Assembly: GCA_047967505.1 (NCBI GenBank)
Contig: CM106541.1
DNA from: Dipteris shenzhenensis
Taxonomy: Eukaryota > Polypodiophyta > Polypodiopsida > Gleicheniales
Direction: 5' to 3' (one strand)
DNA length: 64,000 nucleotides
Positions 34,733 to 45,522 of this stretch are shown in pieces (positions within the stretch are counted from its first letter, which is position 1; each line of letters begins with the position of its first letter). A model generated the notes under the pieces. It did no database searches, was not told the DNA's origin, and saw nothing but the letters and a program-made list of their open reading frames with translations. Position numbers and translations under genes: made by a program.

Positions 34733-35366
34733 CTACCATCTGTCCTTGCTGGAAATCCCTGCACAATCAGGCTGCTGTAGGTCCCTAATGTCCACGTGCC
34801 CTGTTATGAAAAGGTCGTTCATATAAAGGACCACGATCATACACCTGCCTCCTTCTCTGTAGATATACAAAATTTGCATCAGATGGGCTCTTCCTGAACC
34901 CATTTTGCAGAAAGTAGGCATCAATCCATTGGTACCACGCTCGTGGGGCCTGTTTCAGCCCGTAAAGTGCCTTCTTCAATTTACAGACTTTACCTTCTGA
35001 ACTGGGGATCACAAAACCTGGTGCTTGTTCCACATATACCTCCTCCTTGAGATCTCTATTCAAAAAGGCGGATTTTACATCCATCTGAAACACGAGCCAA
35101 CTTTCCTGTGCTGCTAAAGCCAAAACATTACGAATTATGGTTAGTCGAGCTGTGGGAGCAAAAGTATCCTGATAATCAAAACCATATACTTGTGCGAATC
35201 CTTTTGCCATGAGCCGAGCCTTATACTTATCCAACGTGTCGTCGGATTTGTACTTGGTCTTGTACACCCACTTGGTGCCAATTATCTTGCATTTTGGTGG
35301 TCGATCCACAAAGTCCCAATTGTTGTTCTTCATTATGGAGCCATACTCCGACTTTATAGCCTCCAT
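34733..35366 (-). pseudogene. pol: Copia-3 reverse transcriptase
   Basis: The minus strand reads CKIIGTKWVYKTKYKSDDTL, FDYQDTFAPTARLTIIRNVL, FQMDVKSAFLNRDLKEEVYV and KKALYGLKQAPRAWYQWIDA, all diagnostic Copia RT blocks. A frameshift near 34850 then leads to VVLYMNDLFITGH, where YVDD has become YMND (about 34825-34814). The RT is therefore doubly inactive. Confidence 0.88.
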
Positions 35367-35730
35367 CCACCTATCATCACCCTATGCCTCTTCAAGACAC
35401 TTGGGTTCTTTAGCACGGATCACCTCTGTCATCAAAGCGTAGTTGACCAAGTGTTCCTGCGCCCTTCTTTGCTCCTCTAATCTCTTAGACCGGCGGTGTT
35501 CGGATGGTTCCTCCTCAATGGCTAGAGGTTCTCTGCCATCCAAATGCTACTTTATCCACTTCGGGAATGGCCGTTGCCGTTGTGGTTCTGCAGGCTCTTC
35601 TTCCTCTTCTTTATCTTGAATCCTCCCAAGCACCATTGGGGGGAGTTCGGTCTACTGTTGGTGGTTGTACTGGATGGATATCCTGGCCCTGGCTGTCTAG
35701 GAAGGAAGCATCCTCCTCCAATTGATGTGG

Positions 35731-36644
35731 CTATTCTGAGAAGACCACATCGCGTCTTACTATTACCTTCTTGGTAACAGGATTATAGAGATGGTAACCC
35801 TTCGCCTCTTCACTGTAGCCCAAGAAAATACACTTTCGGCTCTTCGGTTCCCATTTGGTCCTGTTAGCATCAGGGACATGCACAAAACAGTCACGTCCAA
35901 AAACTCTGAAATGTGCAGCTGAAGGTTTCTTACCAGAAAAGGCCTGCAGTGGAGTCATCCCATTCACAGCCTTCGTGTAGCTATGATTCAGAATGTAAAC
36001 TGTCGTGTTACATGCTTCAGCCCAGAAAGACTTTGGCAAATCTTTCCCTTTTATCAAACTCCTGCCCATTTTGCAAATGACATGCATCTTGCACTCTGCT
36101 ACTCCATTTTGCTGTGGTGTATGTGGCGGGGGTTTCTGCCTCTTGATCCCATGAGTTTTGTAGTAACTTTCGAATTCACTTGATGTGAACTCTCCATCTC
36201 TGTCTGATCTCAACTTCTTCACCTTCCTCCCCATTTCTTTCTCGACCATTACATGCCATTTAAGTTCAAAGCCTCATCTTTAGTCTTCAGGAAGTATATC
36301 CATATCCTTCTACTGTAGTCATCAATCAGCGTCATGAAGTAGTAGGAACCACCCAAAGCTTCCGTCTCCATCTTTCCGCAGAGGTCCGTGTGAACGAGCT
36401 CTAGATGAGCCTTTGCCCTACTGGCCTCTTTAGGAAAGGGCTGTCGATGCTGCTTGCTCATCATGCAAGCTTCACATACATTGGGCAGATCTATAATTTC
36501 TGGTAGGTCTGCAATCATTTCACTTTTATGCATCTCCTTTAAAGAACTAAGGTTTAGATGACCAAACCTCTCATGCCACAGCTTAGTGTTGCTCATATCT
36601 CGGCTCGAGCACTGAAAGCTGAGAGTTTGTAGATGTTGTTGCAC
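35731..36644 (-). pseudogene. int: Copia-3 integrase
   Basis: From 36644 the frame gives KLWHERFGHLNLSSLKEMHK and CEACMMSKQHRQPFP (HHCC zinc finger), LELVHTDLCGK (first catalytic Asp) and YYFMTLIDDYSRRIWIYFLK. After a stop/frame change at 36249 it continues with KLRSDRDGEFTSSEF (second Asp) and PQQNGVAECKMHVICKMGRS (Glu kept, the next Arg is Cys), then the C-terminal FRVFGRDCFVHVPDANRTKW and VIVRRDVVFSE. Confidence 0.88.
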
Positions 36645-37158
36645 TGTGTACCTTTGCCAATGACCTTCCCTTGAAGATCTAAAATCTGTGCACCATTCTT
36701 ATGGAAGTGAACTTTGAGGTCCCAATCCGTGATCACAGAAATGGACAACAAGTTCCTCTTGATATCTGGCACATAAAGAACATCGGACCACTGTTTTACA
36801 ACTCCATCTGAGCAATCGTATCTTTTCCTTTTGCTAGACATTTTGCATCATTGCCGACTGCTACCAGGATGTCATTCCCTACCGGATGTAGAGAGGTATA
36901 CCAATTCTTACGACTGGTCATGTGGTGCGATGCACCACTGTCAATAATTTAAGATTCATCCGCAGGTACATGAACTGCCTCCGTGCAAATCTCCTCAATT
37001 GCTACGAACAGCTCTACTAGTACTGCTTGCGTGCTATTGTTGGACTCTTTCTTTACTCTATTCTTCTCATCTGCAATCTTCTTCTGGCACTCATTCTGCT
37101 TGTGCCTTGCCTTGTTGCAATAGAAGCACTTGATCTTCTTCTTTATCTGAATCCGCAT
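36593..37158 (-). pseudogene. Copia-3 zinc knuckle and protease
   Basis: The minus strand reads KKIKCFYCNKARHKQNECQK (37158 on), a CX2CX4HX4C knuckle. A stop follows (near 36949), then IIDSGASHHMTS (protease active-site DSGAS), and later VLYVPDIKRNLLSISVITD, the usual C-terminal protease motif. The stop precedes the active site, so the chain is broken. Confidence 0.8.
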
Positions 37159-37512
37159 CTACTTCGTGGTCTCATACTGATTTTTCAAGACCGTCCATGC
37201 CTCCTCCACTATGGTGACATGTTGAATGAACACCATGACAGAATCACTTACATTACAGACAATAGAACACAATGCATCTGCATTTCTTCTTATCCATGCA
37301 AGAATCTGATCAGTAGTTGGTACTATTTGTTGTCTTGCATTGGCTGGATTCGGTCTCACAACCAGCTTCACGTCCACCCCAATAGCAATATCCCAAAGCT
37401 CGTATGCTCTTAGGATGGTCTTCACCTTGAACTTCCAGAGTGGATAGTTAGTGCCGTCCAACTTTTCACTTTCGTCAAATGGTGGGATTCGCAGTCTTGC
37501 AGGCTGGGCCAT
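37159..37512 (-). pseudogene. gag: Copia-3 Gag N-terminus
   Basis: ATG at 37512 gives MAQPARLRIPPFDESEKLDG, then TNYPLWKFKVKTILRAYELW, the typical start of a Copia Gag (UBN2-like), through SVMVFIQHVTIVEEAWTVLK. The usual middle of Gag between 'LKNQYETTK' and the zinc knuckle (about 100 residues) is missing; a stop at 37159 is followed at once by the knuckle frame. Gag would form the particle. Confidence 0.82.
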
Positions 37513-37570
37513 CTCTCACAATCTGCTCACAAACACAAACACACTACCAAATCTTCTTGCTAGAGCCCAA

Positions 37571-37582
37571 GCTCTAATACCA
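37571..37582 (-). other. Primer-binding site of Copia-3
   Basis: The plus strand reads GCTCTAATACCA directly before the LTR; its complement TGGTATTAGAGC differs by one base (T for C) from the common Met-tRNA primer site. Confidence 0.88.
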
Positions 37583-38282
37583 TGTAAGAAAAAAATACAT
37601 CTGTGCTCAACAAATAACAGGATCTTGTATGCAAGAGAGAAAAGTAGATAGTATGGAGAATCAAAAATTTAATTACTGTAAAACTGATATAATAGATGGC
37701 ACTGCCTCCCAGCCGTGCGCTCCTGTGTGAGAAGCTTCGATGGCATGCTGGAAATAGTAGAGGATGGAGGCTGGATGCTAAGGAATCAGGGTGGTTGTAG
37801 CTAGTGATGATAATGGGCTTCACGGGCTTGCTCTTATATAGCCACCAATCGTAGTTAGTTAGACCCAATTGGGAGACCGACCCAATCGGCCCAAAATGAC
37901 CGATTGAAGGTCGAGAAATAGGCCACTAACCACATGTTAGAACCATGGTGCAGAATAGAGCAACTAACCTACAGTCTCTGTTTGGGCTCCAAATAGGCCT
38001 CGCAGCCCGAGAGTGGGCTACCCCGAGAAATGCTCTGTCTACCCTCAGTGCAGTCAGTCATGGGATGCTTTCCCGCACTTGCATGTAGCCTAGTTGGCAG
38101 TGTGCCAACTCTATCTGAAGCCATCCAGCCATCAAGCCGCACATGGCTCCCATCTGGTGTCCAAACCAGGACCTACTGGATAACCGAGCTACTCAAATGC
38201 CTTCTCCTCATATGGGGGGCTTACAAGTAGAGTAAGCTGGTTCCCGCGTAGTTACATGAGAGTGGAGTATTGATATCTAACA
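37583..38282 (-). repeat. 5' LTR of Copia-3
   Basis: TGTAAGAAAAAAATAC ... ATCTAACA on the plus strand, 700 bp against 724 for the other LTR. The TATATA core is at 37835-37840, read on the minus strand. Confidence 0.92.
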
Positions 38283-38287
38283 ATTAC

Positions 38288-39126
38288 TTCCACCACGTTG
38301 AGTGGTAGATGCTTCAAAAATTATTTGGTACCAAATTCAAGAATTATGAAATCATCATAATCTCTTGAGAATGTGTATGGTCCATCAACGCTTGAGTCAT
38401 AGAAGTTGCCTCAAACATAGAATGAAAAATAATAATGCTCCAATTCAAAGCCCATATTGTACATCTTGAAGGATGAGACCATCATGTTAAATTGCTATGA
38501 CCTAAAGCTTTTTGGAAAATTTGAGGGACTTTTGTGTAAATCTTATAGGGGGTCTTGTAAAGTTTGGAATACTGGAGGTATTTGCCACTCACCAGTATGC
38601 CATGTAGTTAAGGTAGTAATTGTGTGAAGGAAATTTTCTTCTCTCCATGCGGTAGTGTCGACTAGACTGTGGCAACCTTTGGACATCTTATAAAGTAATC
38701 TTTCCTCTCTATCAGAATAGTTAGTCATGGAAGCTTCATATATCTTTTGAGTTTGAATCTAGCTGTGATTCTTTTTCATCTTTTAAGTCTTGTGATGTTG
38801 CAACAACAAGCCAAGTATGGACAAGTAGTAGCCCAATATTTTGTCTAAGTATTTGAATACATTAATATAAGAGCTTTATGTAATGTTTCTATATATGTTG
38901 ATGACCTTTGAGCCGCTTCATTTCATGCAATATTTTATGTAAGTTTTTTTACAAAGTATCTAGATTGAAAAGTGGTGATTAGTCAATGGTTGTATTAAAG
39001 CCACTTTGAAGTCTTTGAGACTTGAGTGAACCTATAAGGAGTCTTTGTGAAGGTCTATCAAGTAAAAGATGGAAAGTTGGAAAGTTGAGACTTGAGTGAA
39101 GGTCTATCGAGTGGAAGATGGAAAGT
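38288..39126. other. Unassigned spacer
   Basis: Nothing recognised. Near 39017-39125 a block with 'gagacttgagtga', 'aggtctatc' and 'gaagatggaaag' occurs twice, a partial local duplication of about 55-60 bp. Confidence 0.4.
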
Positions 39127-39410
39127 GAGGTTTGCTTGCTCTCCTTGTTTGCCTTTGGTGTTTGCCATGACTCTACTTCACATTCGTCTCCTTATCCATC
39201 CTCTTCCCTTCTTCCCTCCCCCTCCTCTCTCTCTTTCTCACCTTCTTCTTCTCAGTGGAAACCCCATAGGAATGATCCAGTAGGCACTCGAGTGACACGA
39301 GTGAAGGCTCCACTATGCAAACCTCCCACAAGGAGTAGTACAGGAGTGAGGAGCTCCATCAGCACACATCCAGCATCCCCATGACAAGTGTGTCTCCGCT
39401 AGACAACACA
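39127..39410 (+). mobile_element. Relic LTR (U5 part) related to 1380-1650
   Basis: It shares with the LTR end at 1650, in the same order, 'cttgtttgccttt', 'gtgtttgcca', the C/T-rich block, 'cgagtgacac', 'ggctcca' and 'catccccatgaca'. No tRNA-Asp primer site follows, so it is a solo or truncated LTR. Confidence 0.6.
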
Positions 39411-40018
39411 ACCAAAGATAAATGGGAAATTTTGGATAATGACCTCGATTTGGGCTTAGAGACTTGGACCCTAAGTCATGACAAGATGTCTACTTGCTTA
39501 TTTATCATTGCTTGTTGCAATTTTTTCAAATGGTGTAATTAGGCCTCTTAGTGGTTGGTTATAAACATGTGGACATTGACACATATTTTAGTGTATTCCC
39601 TGAGAGACTTTGGACAAATTACGTATTCACATTGCCACATTTGTTGCAAGCATTCAATGATTTTTAGTTCACTTGTCATGCACCATTTTCTATAGGAAAT
39701 TCTTGATTTCAAGGGATTTGTATGATGGGAAAGACAATGGCCTATAGGCCACTCCAAACAATTTCATTATGGGAAATAATAATGGTAGGTATCTCCAAAC
39801 CATTGCAATTTCATTTCTACCTTAGTGATGGCAATCCAAAGTTCCAATATATATTGCATCCAAAGTTGATGCAATGCTTCCTAGTTAGTGGTATATAGAT
39901 ATGGCAGTGATGCAAACAACAGAGCAATGCTCTCAAATAGAACGACCAAAATCATTCCATTGCATGACTATTTACATGGAAAAGATTTTGTACTATCCTT
40001 ATAAATGAAGTGTGTGAA
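39411..40018. other. Unassigned spacer, left flank of Copia-2
   Basis: No domain or element end is seen. It continues, after the Copia-2 insertion, at 45523. I do not recognise the target. Confidence 0.4.
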
Positions 40019-40023
40019 GTACT

Positions 40024-40375
40024 TGTTGAGATATCGAGCTCCACTTGTGATATGCCAGGGTGACCATTGTGCATTTATGTCACTGACTTGTTAGCTGCAG
40101 ATGTGGTTGGTACACTGCCCATGAATAATAGCTGGATGATAGCTATCCTTATCTACTCTAGTTCGTGGCTCAGTTAGTATGCCACCTTAGTTAGCTGAGT
40201 TTGGTTTGAGACCCACATATAGGGTTCTTCTATTTCTTTGTACTAGAGTTCTTTTGGCTTTCACAACTAAGAAGAGGAAAATTGTTTTCAGCCTCCACCT
40301 TTGTGTGTACTCCCCCATTGTGTATGTGAGAAAGCCCCAAGTGAGACCCCTTCCTTCTCTCCCACTATCTTCACA
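40024..40375 (+). repeat. 5' LTR of Copia-2
   Basis: TGTTGAGATATCGAGC ... ACTATCTTCACA, 352 bp, immediately before the primer site. Confidence 0.95.
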
Positions 40376-40387
40376 TGGTATCAGAGC
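40376..40387 (+). other. Primer-binding site of Copia-2
   Basis: TGGTATCAGAGC matches the complement of the initiator Met-tRNA 3' end and directly follows the LTR. Confidence 0.93.
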
Positions 40388-40851
40388 TTGGTTCATGGTA
40401 AGGAGCTCAAGAAAGCAAACCAAGTTTATGGTGTCCTGGTAAGAGAACCAGTGTTGCTTTCCTTTTTCGAGTTTGGGAGAAAATCTCTGTAGGTAGCATA
40501 GCCAAAAGTGCAAGAGTGCACTGTCTCAGATTGAGATGCCCTTCGCGGTGTGGCATTTTGAGGCCCATTTTGAAGGCGGAAGTTCTTCATAGGCACTCAT
40601 AAAAAGGCCCTGTTTTTGCTGTGCGACCACTGCTCTGCAGGTCGGTGAAAAGTTGCCGCAGAGATTGCATCATATGCCTATGCGCAGAGATATTGGGAGT
40701 TGCAAAATCATACTTGTTGCCTATTGATGCAAAATCGTCACTAGGAAGTGACTGTGTGTTCAAATACCACTGTCATCAGTTTTGCAGATCTGCTCATGTG
40801 AGGCAAAAGCTGTGTTTTTTGCAGTGACAAAATATTTTGCAGTGTTCTATA

Positions 40852-41745
40852 ATGGCATCTGATTCTCTTTCACAGATTGTCACTGAAAAGCTTGACAAGA
40901 ACAACTTCCAAGCATGGAAGTATAGAATGACGAATTTCCTTATGGGAAAAGGCTATTGGGAGTTCATTACAGGAAATGAAGAAGAACCAATTCTTCCTAA
41001 TGTTCCCAATCAACAGGAAATGCAGGCATTTAAAGGATGGCATGAGAGAGCCAAAAAAGTTATGTACTAGCTTTCTATCAGTATTTTGGATTCTATGATT
41101 GTGCATATTCAGGATGCAAGTACGCCAAAGGAGGCATGGGATACTTTGGCAAAAATGTAAAGCACAAATATGCAAGCCAGGAAAATGCAGCTCAAGCAGG
41201 AGTTGCATAATGTGCAGAGAGAAAATATGAGCATCAATGACTACCACATGAAGGTGAAGAAAATTGTAGATGCACTTGCTTCCATTGGGTCGCCAGTGGA
41301 AGATGATGATCTAGTTTCTGTGACCTTGAATGGTCTAGGAAAGGATTATGCACAGTTCTGGACATCCATTGCCGTCCGTGAAAAATTTCCTGATTTTGAG
41401 GAGTTGTTTGCTCTTCTAATTTCTGAAGAGCAGAGAAATGGTGGTGCATCTTCTTCAGGAGGAACTTCAAAAGAAATTGTCTTCTACTCAAATGCTGGAA
41501 GAGGTAGAGGCAGAGGTAGAGGAGGCCGATTTGGAGGCTATGGTAGAAATTAGAATATGCAGCAAACTCAAGAAAACAGTCCTTTGGAGGAGGACGTGGT
41601 AACTCTAGAGGCAGGGGGAGCCAAAGAGGTCGTGGTGGATGGCAGAGAGGCCGAAATGCAAACAGCAATGTTGAATGCTACTATTGTGGTAAAATGGGTC
41701 ATATGGCTAAAGACTACTACAAAAAGCAGAATGACATTATGAATG
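40852..41745 (+). pseudogene. gag: Copia-2 Gag
   Basis: ATG 40852: MASDSLSQIVTEKLDKNNFQ and AWKYRMTNFLMGKGYWEFIT, a typical UBN2-type Gag start. Stops at 41068 and 41158 are followed by STNMQARKMQLKQELHNVQR and NDYHMKVKKIVDALASIG to about 41460. A Gly/Arg-rich tail (GRGRGRGRGGRFGGYGRN) ends at a TAG at 41551. In another frame CYYCGKMGHMAKDYY (41676 on) is the zinc knuckle, with the last Cys changed to Tyr (codon 41715-41717). Gag would package the RNA; this copy cannot make it whole. Confidence 0.88.
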
Positions 41746-42101
41746 GAAAATTACAGCAAGGCACTTATGCATCTTCTAGTAGACAGGGTGATGACAGAAA
41801 TGAGCATCTGTTTATGGTGCAGCACATGACCAATTCTGTGACAAGTGCAAAAGAAAGAAATGATGTGTGGTATGTTGACTCAGGTGTGTAAAACCACATG
41901 ACAGGTCATGCAGAATGATGCAAGGAAAATGGAAAGACCTGGATTTGTGGAGACTGGTGATGATACTGCACATCCTATTGTGCAGATTGGAAAAATTCCT
42001 TTGTCTATGCAGGATGGGAAAAAGAAATACCTGTCTGATGTATTTCATGTCCCGAACATCACCAAGAACCTGGTTTCTGTTGGTCAAATGTTGAGCAGGG
42101 C
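41746..42101 (+). pseudogene. Copia-2 protease
   Basis: NDVWYVDSGV followed by TAA (41889-41891), then NHMTGH, is the active site VDSGASNHM with the Ser/Ala-encoding bases altered. Later text in shifted frames corresponds to the usual VFHVPNITKNLVSVGQML end (42040-42085). Stops and frame changes abolish the enzyme. Confidence 0.8.
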
Positions 42102-43208
42102 TTGCATGTCAGATTTAATCCTCATGGATGCTTTGTTGATGATATGAAAAATAACAGTCGCTTGATAGCAAAAGGAAAGAAGAAGGGCAAGATGTTTATG
42201 TTGGATGTGGACATGCCTGAATTGAGTGCAGTAATGTTTACACTTGGGACCGGTGTAGTTGCAGATATTGATATCTGGCATAAACGCATTGGTCATGTTA
42301 ATGTACAGCGACTTAAATCAATGCAAGACCAAAATATTGTTGCAGGATTGCCTAAATTCAAGGTTGCAGAAATGCATAAGGTATGTGAAGCCTGTCAATT
42401 TGGAAAACAAGCAAGGAAACCATTTCCTAGGCATGTTCAAGAGAGTAAGAAGCCATTGGAATTAATCCACTCTAATGTGTGGACTACTAAAGCTGCATCT
42501 ATTGGAGGCTATCATTATTTTGTCACTTTTATTGATGACTACAGCAGAAAAGTTTGGGTGTATTTTATGAAAAAGAAAAGTGAAGTGTTTGGGCACTTCA
42601 AAGCTTTTAAAGCTATGGTTGAAAAAGAAACAGGCTTGCAAATAAAATGCCTAAGGTCAGATGGAGGGGGAGAGTACCTCTCAAATGAGTTTGCAAGGTT
42701 CCTGCAGGAGCATGGCATAAAGCAGCAATATTCATGCAGTCATACCCCACAGCAAAATGGACTTGCAGAAAGGAAAAACAGGCATATTGGAGAGGTATCT
42801 CGGGCCATGCTAAATGAAAAAGACCTACCAGATTATTATTGGGCTGAAGCAATTGCTACAGCAGTTTACATAATGAACAGGACTCCCACTACAACAATAC
42901 ATGGCATGACACCAGAGAAGATGTATACTGGTAGGAAACCAGATATTTCTCATTTGAAAATTTTTTGTTGCATTGCCTATGTTCATGTGCCGAATGAGTT
43001 GAGGTCCAAGTTGGATCCAAAAGCTGAGAAGTGCATGTTTATTGGTTATTCTCTACAGCAGAAAGGGTATAGATGCTATAACCCTTCTACTCATAAGTTT
43101 ACAGTGAGCAAAGATGTTGTTTTTGATGAGATGAGCAGTTGGTATAAACCAATAAATGTGATTAATGATATAGATGCACAAAATGGTAATGCTGCACAGA
43201 ATTCATAG
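42102..43208 (+). pseudogene. int: Copia-2 integrase, long open frame with altered catalytic Asp
   Basis: Open for 368 residues. The HHCC zinc finger is DIWHKRIGHVNVQRL ... CEACQFGKQ. The catalytic core has LELIHSNVWTTKAAS, where the first catalytic Asp (usually HSDVWG) is Asn (codon 42474-42476). YHYFVTFIDDYSRKVWVYFM, CLRSDGGGEYLSNEF (second Asp) and TPQQNGLAERKNRHI (Glu) are intact. The C-terminal part (RKPDISHLKIFCCIAYVHVP and VSKDVVFDEMSSWYKP) matches the Copia-1 fragment. A TAG at 43206 ends it. Confidence 0.9.
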
Positions 43209-44569
43209 CAGCAATCACAAAATATTAGTGGACCTGCAGTGTCCTCTAGCAGTGGTTCACATACTTCGCCATGGACAGGCAGATTGAGATTAGGAGAATC
43301 TCCACAAAGCAATGCAGATAGTGGTATGCCGGTATCACGAAAAGGAAAAGAGAAGGTAGGTCAGCCCATGTTTGATGTGAATGCAGGTCACTCTTATGCG
43401 GATGGTGAATCCAGTGGCTCAGAACAAAGCATTGATGATGAGTTGGGTATTCCTTCTATTGTTACACCTAGAGTAAGGAAGACCAGGGATGTTTTGAGAG
43501 CACCTGGAAGTGAGCCTATTTTGCCAGGTCTACCAGAGCTAGATATCTTGTCGATAGGCTAAAATATGATGGATTTATAGCCATTCACTATGCCTATATG
43601 GTCAAAGTGATATAGGAACCAGAACCCACTTCTTTTGAGCAAGCCATGGGAAAAGAAAAATGGGAGAAAGCCATGGATGAAGAAATGGATGCCTTGGAAG
43701 CAAATGCTACATGGGAATTGGTGCCTTTGCCTAACGACAAGAATGCAATTGGCTGTAAGTGGGTTTATAAGGTGAAGCACAATGCAGATGGTTCTGTGAA
43801 CAGATACAAGGCAAGATTAGTTGTCAAGGGGTATGCACAGACATATGGCATTGATTATGAGGAAACATTCAGTCCGGTTGCAAGGATGGCAACCGTAAGA
43901 GCAGTCATTGCTATGGCTGCATCAAAGGGATGGTCTTTACATCAAATGGATGTAAAGAACACCTTCTTGCATGGTGATTTGCAAGAAGAGGTCTTTATGG
44001 AGCAGCCACCAGGTTATGTTCATGCTGTTCATCCTGAGTTTGTTTGCAGGTTGAAGAAAGCCTTGTATGGCTTGAAGCAAGCACCTAGAGCATGGTTTGA
44101 CAAGATAGGACAGTATCTTGTCACCATTGGCTTTCAGATTTCCAAGGTAGATTTCTCACTTTATGTGAGAAAAACAGAGAAAGGTATTATGCTGCTTGTC
44201 ATTTATGTTGATGATTTGATCATCACAGGTGATAGTGATGAAGATATCCTTCATGTGAAAATGCTATTGAAGCAAAAGTTTGAGATGAAGGATTTGGGAG
44301 AGCTGCGTTATTTCTTGGGCATTGAGGTGATTAGATCACCAAGTGGGATACGGCTCTTGCAGAGGCAGTATGGATTGGACATGCTGTCCAAATATGGGAT
44401 GACAGGCTGTAAGCCTATTTCAGTTCCTTTGGAGCAGAATGTGAAGCTGAGCGCAGATGCAAGTGAGCTTCTAGAAGACCCTACTATGTATAGACGCATA
44501 GTAAGAAGTTTGATTTATATGACTATTACCAGGCCAGATTTGAGCTATGTTGTTGGATTGGTAAGTTAG
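43209..44569 (+). pseudogene. pol: Copia-2 reverse transcriptase
   Basis: A Ser-rich linker (43239-43562) with a frame break before RT leads to a frame open from 43646 for 307 residues: AIGCKWVYKVKHNADGSVNR, YEETFSPVARMATVRAVIAM, HQMDVKNTFLHGDLQEEVFM, KKALYGLKQAPRAWFDKIGQ and LLVIYVDDLIITGDSDEDIL. The catalytic YVDD is intact (about 44204-44215). A stop at 44567-44569 precedes the RNase H part. This is the best preserved polymerase domain in the window. Confidence 0.92.
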
Positions 44570-44572
44570 TTT

Positions 44573-45165
44573 ATGCAGGCTCCAAGGAAACCACATTTGG
44601 ATGCGGCTAGATGCATACGCAGGTATGTGAAGTCCACATTGCAGTATGGACTATTTTATGAGGCTGGGGTTCAGATACAGTTGCATGGATACACTGATGC
44701 TGATTGGGTTGGTAGTATTTCAGATAGACGATCTACCAGTGGATATGTGTTCTCTTTTGGGAGTGTTGCAGTCACTTGGAGCAGCAAGAAACAGCCTACA
44801 GTTGCCTTGTCGAGCACAGAGGCTGAGTATAGGGGTGCAGCAATGGCTGCATGTGAGGTAGCTTGGTTGCATAAGCTACTCTATGATATGCATTAGTCTA
44901 CAGATGGGCCACTTGTCATTTATTGTGACTACATGAGCAGTATACACTTGGCAAATAACCCAGTCTATCATGCTAGAACAAAGCACATTGAGGTGCATTA
45001 TCACTATGTGCGGGAGAAGGTTTTACTAGGTCTTATTGATCTAGTTTATGTTAGCACAGAGGATCAGGTAGCTGACATATTCACGAAGGCATTGGGTGCA
45101 GAGAAGCTGCGCAAGTTCAGAGAACTGCTTGGTGTGCAGGAATTGGGATTGAGCTCGAGGGGGAG
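44573..45165 (+). pseudogene. pol: Copia-2 RNase H and polypurine tract
   Basis: HLDAARCIRRYVKSTLQYGL, GYTDADWVGSISDRRSTSGY, KKQPTVALSSTEAEYRGAAM, then a TAG at 44894 and YCDYMSSIHLANNPVYHART, VADIFTKALGAEKLRK. CDN of other copies is CDY here. The last bases (45151-45165) form the polypurine tract. Confidence 0.88.
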
Positions 45166-45517
45166 TGTTGAGATATCGAGCTCCACTCGTGATATGCCAG
45201 GGTGACCGTTATGCATTTATGTCACTGACTTGTTAGCTGCAGATGCGGTTGGTACACCGCCCATGAATAATAGCTGGATGACAGCTATCCTTATCTACTC
45301 TAGTTCGTGGCTCAGTTAGTATGCCACCTTAGTTAGCTGAGTTTGGTTTGACACCCACATATAGGGTTCTTCTATTTCTTTGTACTAGAGTTCTTTTGGC
45401 TTTCACAACTAAGAAGAGGAAAATTGTTTTCAACCTCCACCTTTGTGTGTATTCCCCCATTGTGTATGTGAGAAAGCCGTAAGTGAGACTCCTTCCTTCT
45501 CTCCCACTATCTTCACG
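45166..45517 (+). repeat. 3' LTR of Copia-2
   Basis: TGTTGAGATATCGAGC ... ACTATCTTCACG, 352 bp; the last base is G where the 5' LTR has A. Confidence 0.95.
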
Positions 45518-45522
45518 GTACT

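Larger units (their letters stand above)
33165..38287 (-). mobile_element. Full-length Copia element (Copia-3) with TSD ATTAC
   Basis: Direct LTRs at 33170-33893 and 37583-38282 flank a minus-strand gag-pol region. The primer site TGGTATTAGAGC (37582-37571) adjoins the right LTR and a polypurine tract ATTGAGAGGGGG (33905-33894) adjoins the left. The 5-bp duplication ATTAC is perfect (33165-33169, 38283-38287). The LTRs differ by several indels and many substitutions, so the insertion is not recent. The coding part has at least two stops, frameshifts, a mutated RT box and an RNase H deletion. Confidence 0.93.
40019..45522 (+). mobile_element. Full-length Copia element (Copia-2) with TSD GTACT
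   Basis: Both LTRs are 352 bp (40024-40375 and 45166-45517), with primer site TGGTATCAGAGC at 40376 and polypurine tract GAGCTCGAGGGGGAG before the 3' LTR. The duplication GTACT is perfect (40019-40023 and 45518-45522). Gag, protease, integrase, RT and RNase H are in the usual Copia order. By hand I count about 13 LTR differences in 352, mostly C/T and G/A. Stops and frameshifts in gag, protease, RT and RNase H make it inactive. It is the same family as the fragment at 23602-26243. Confidence 0.95.
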
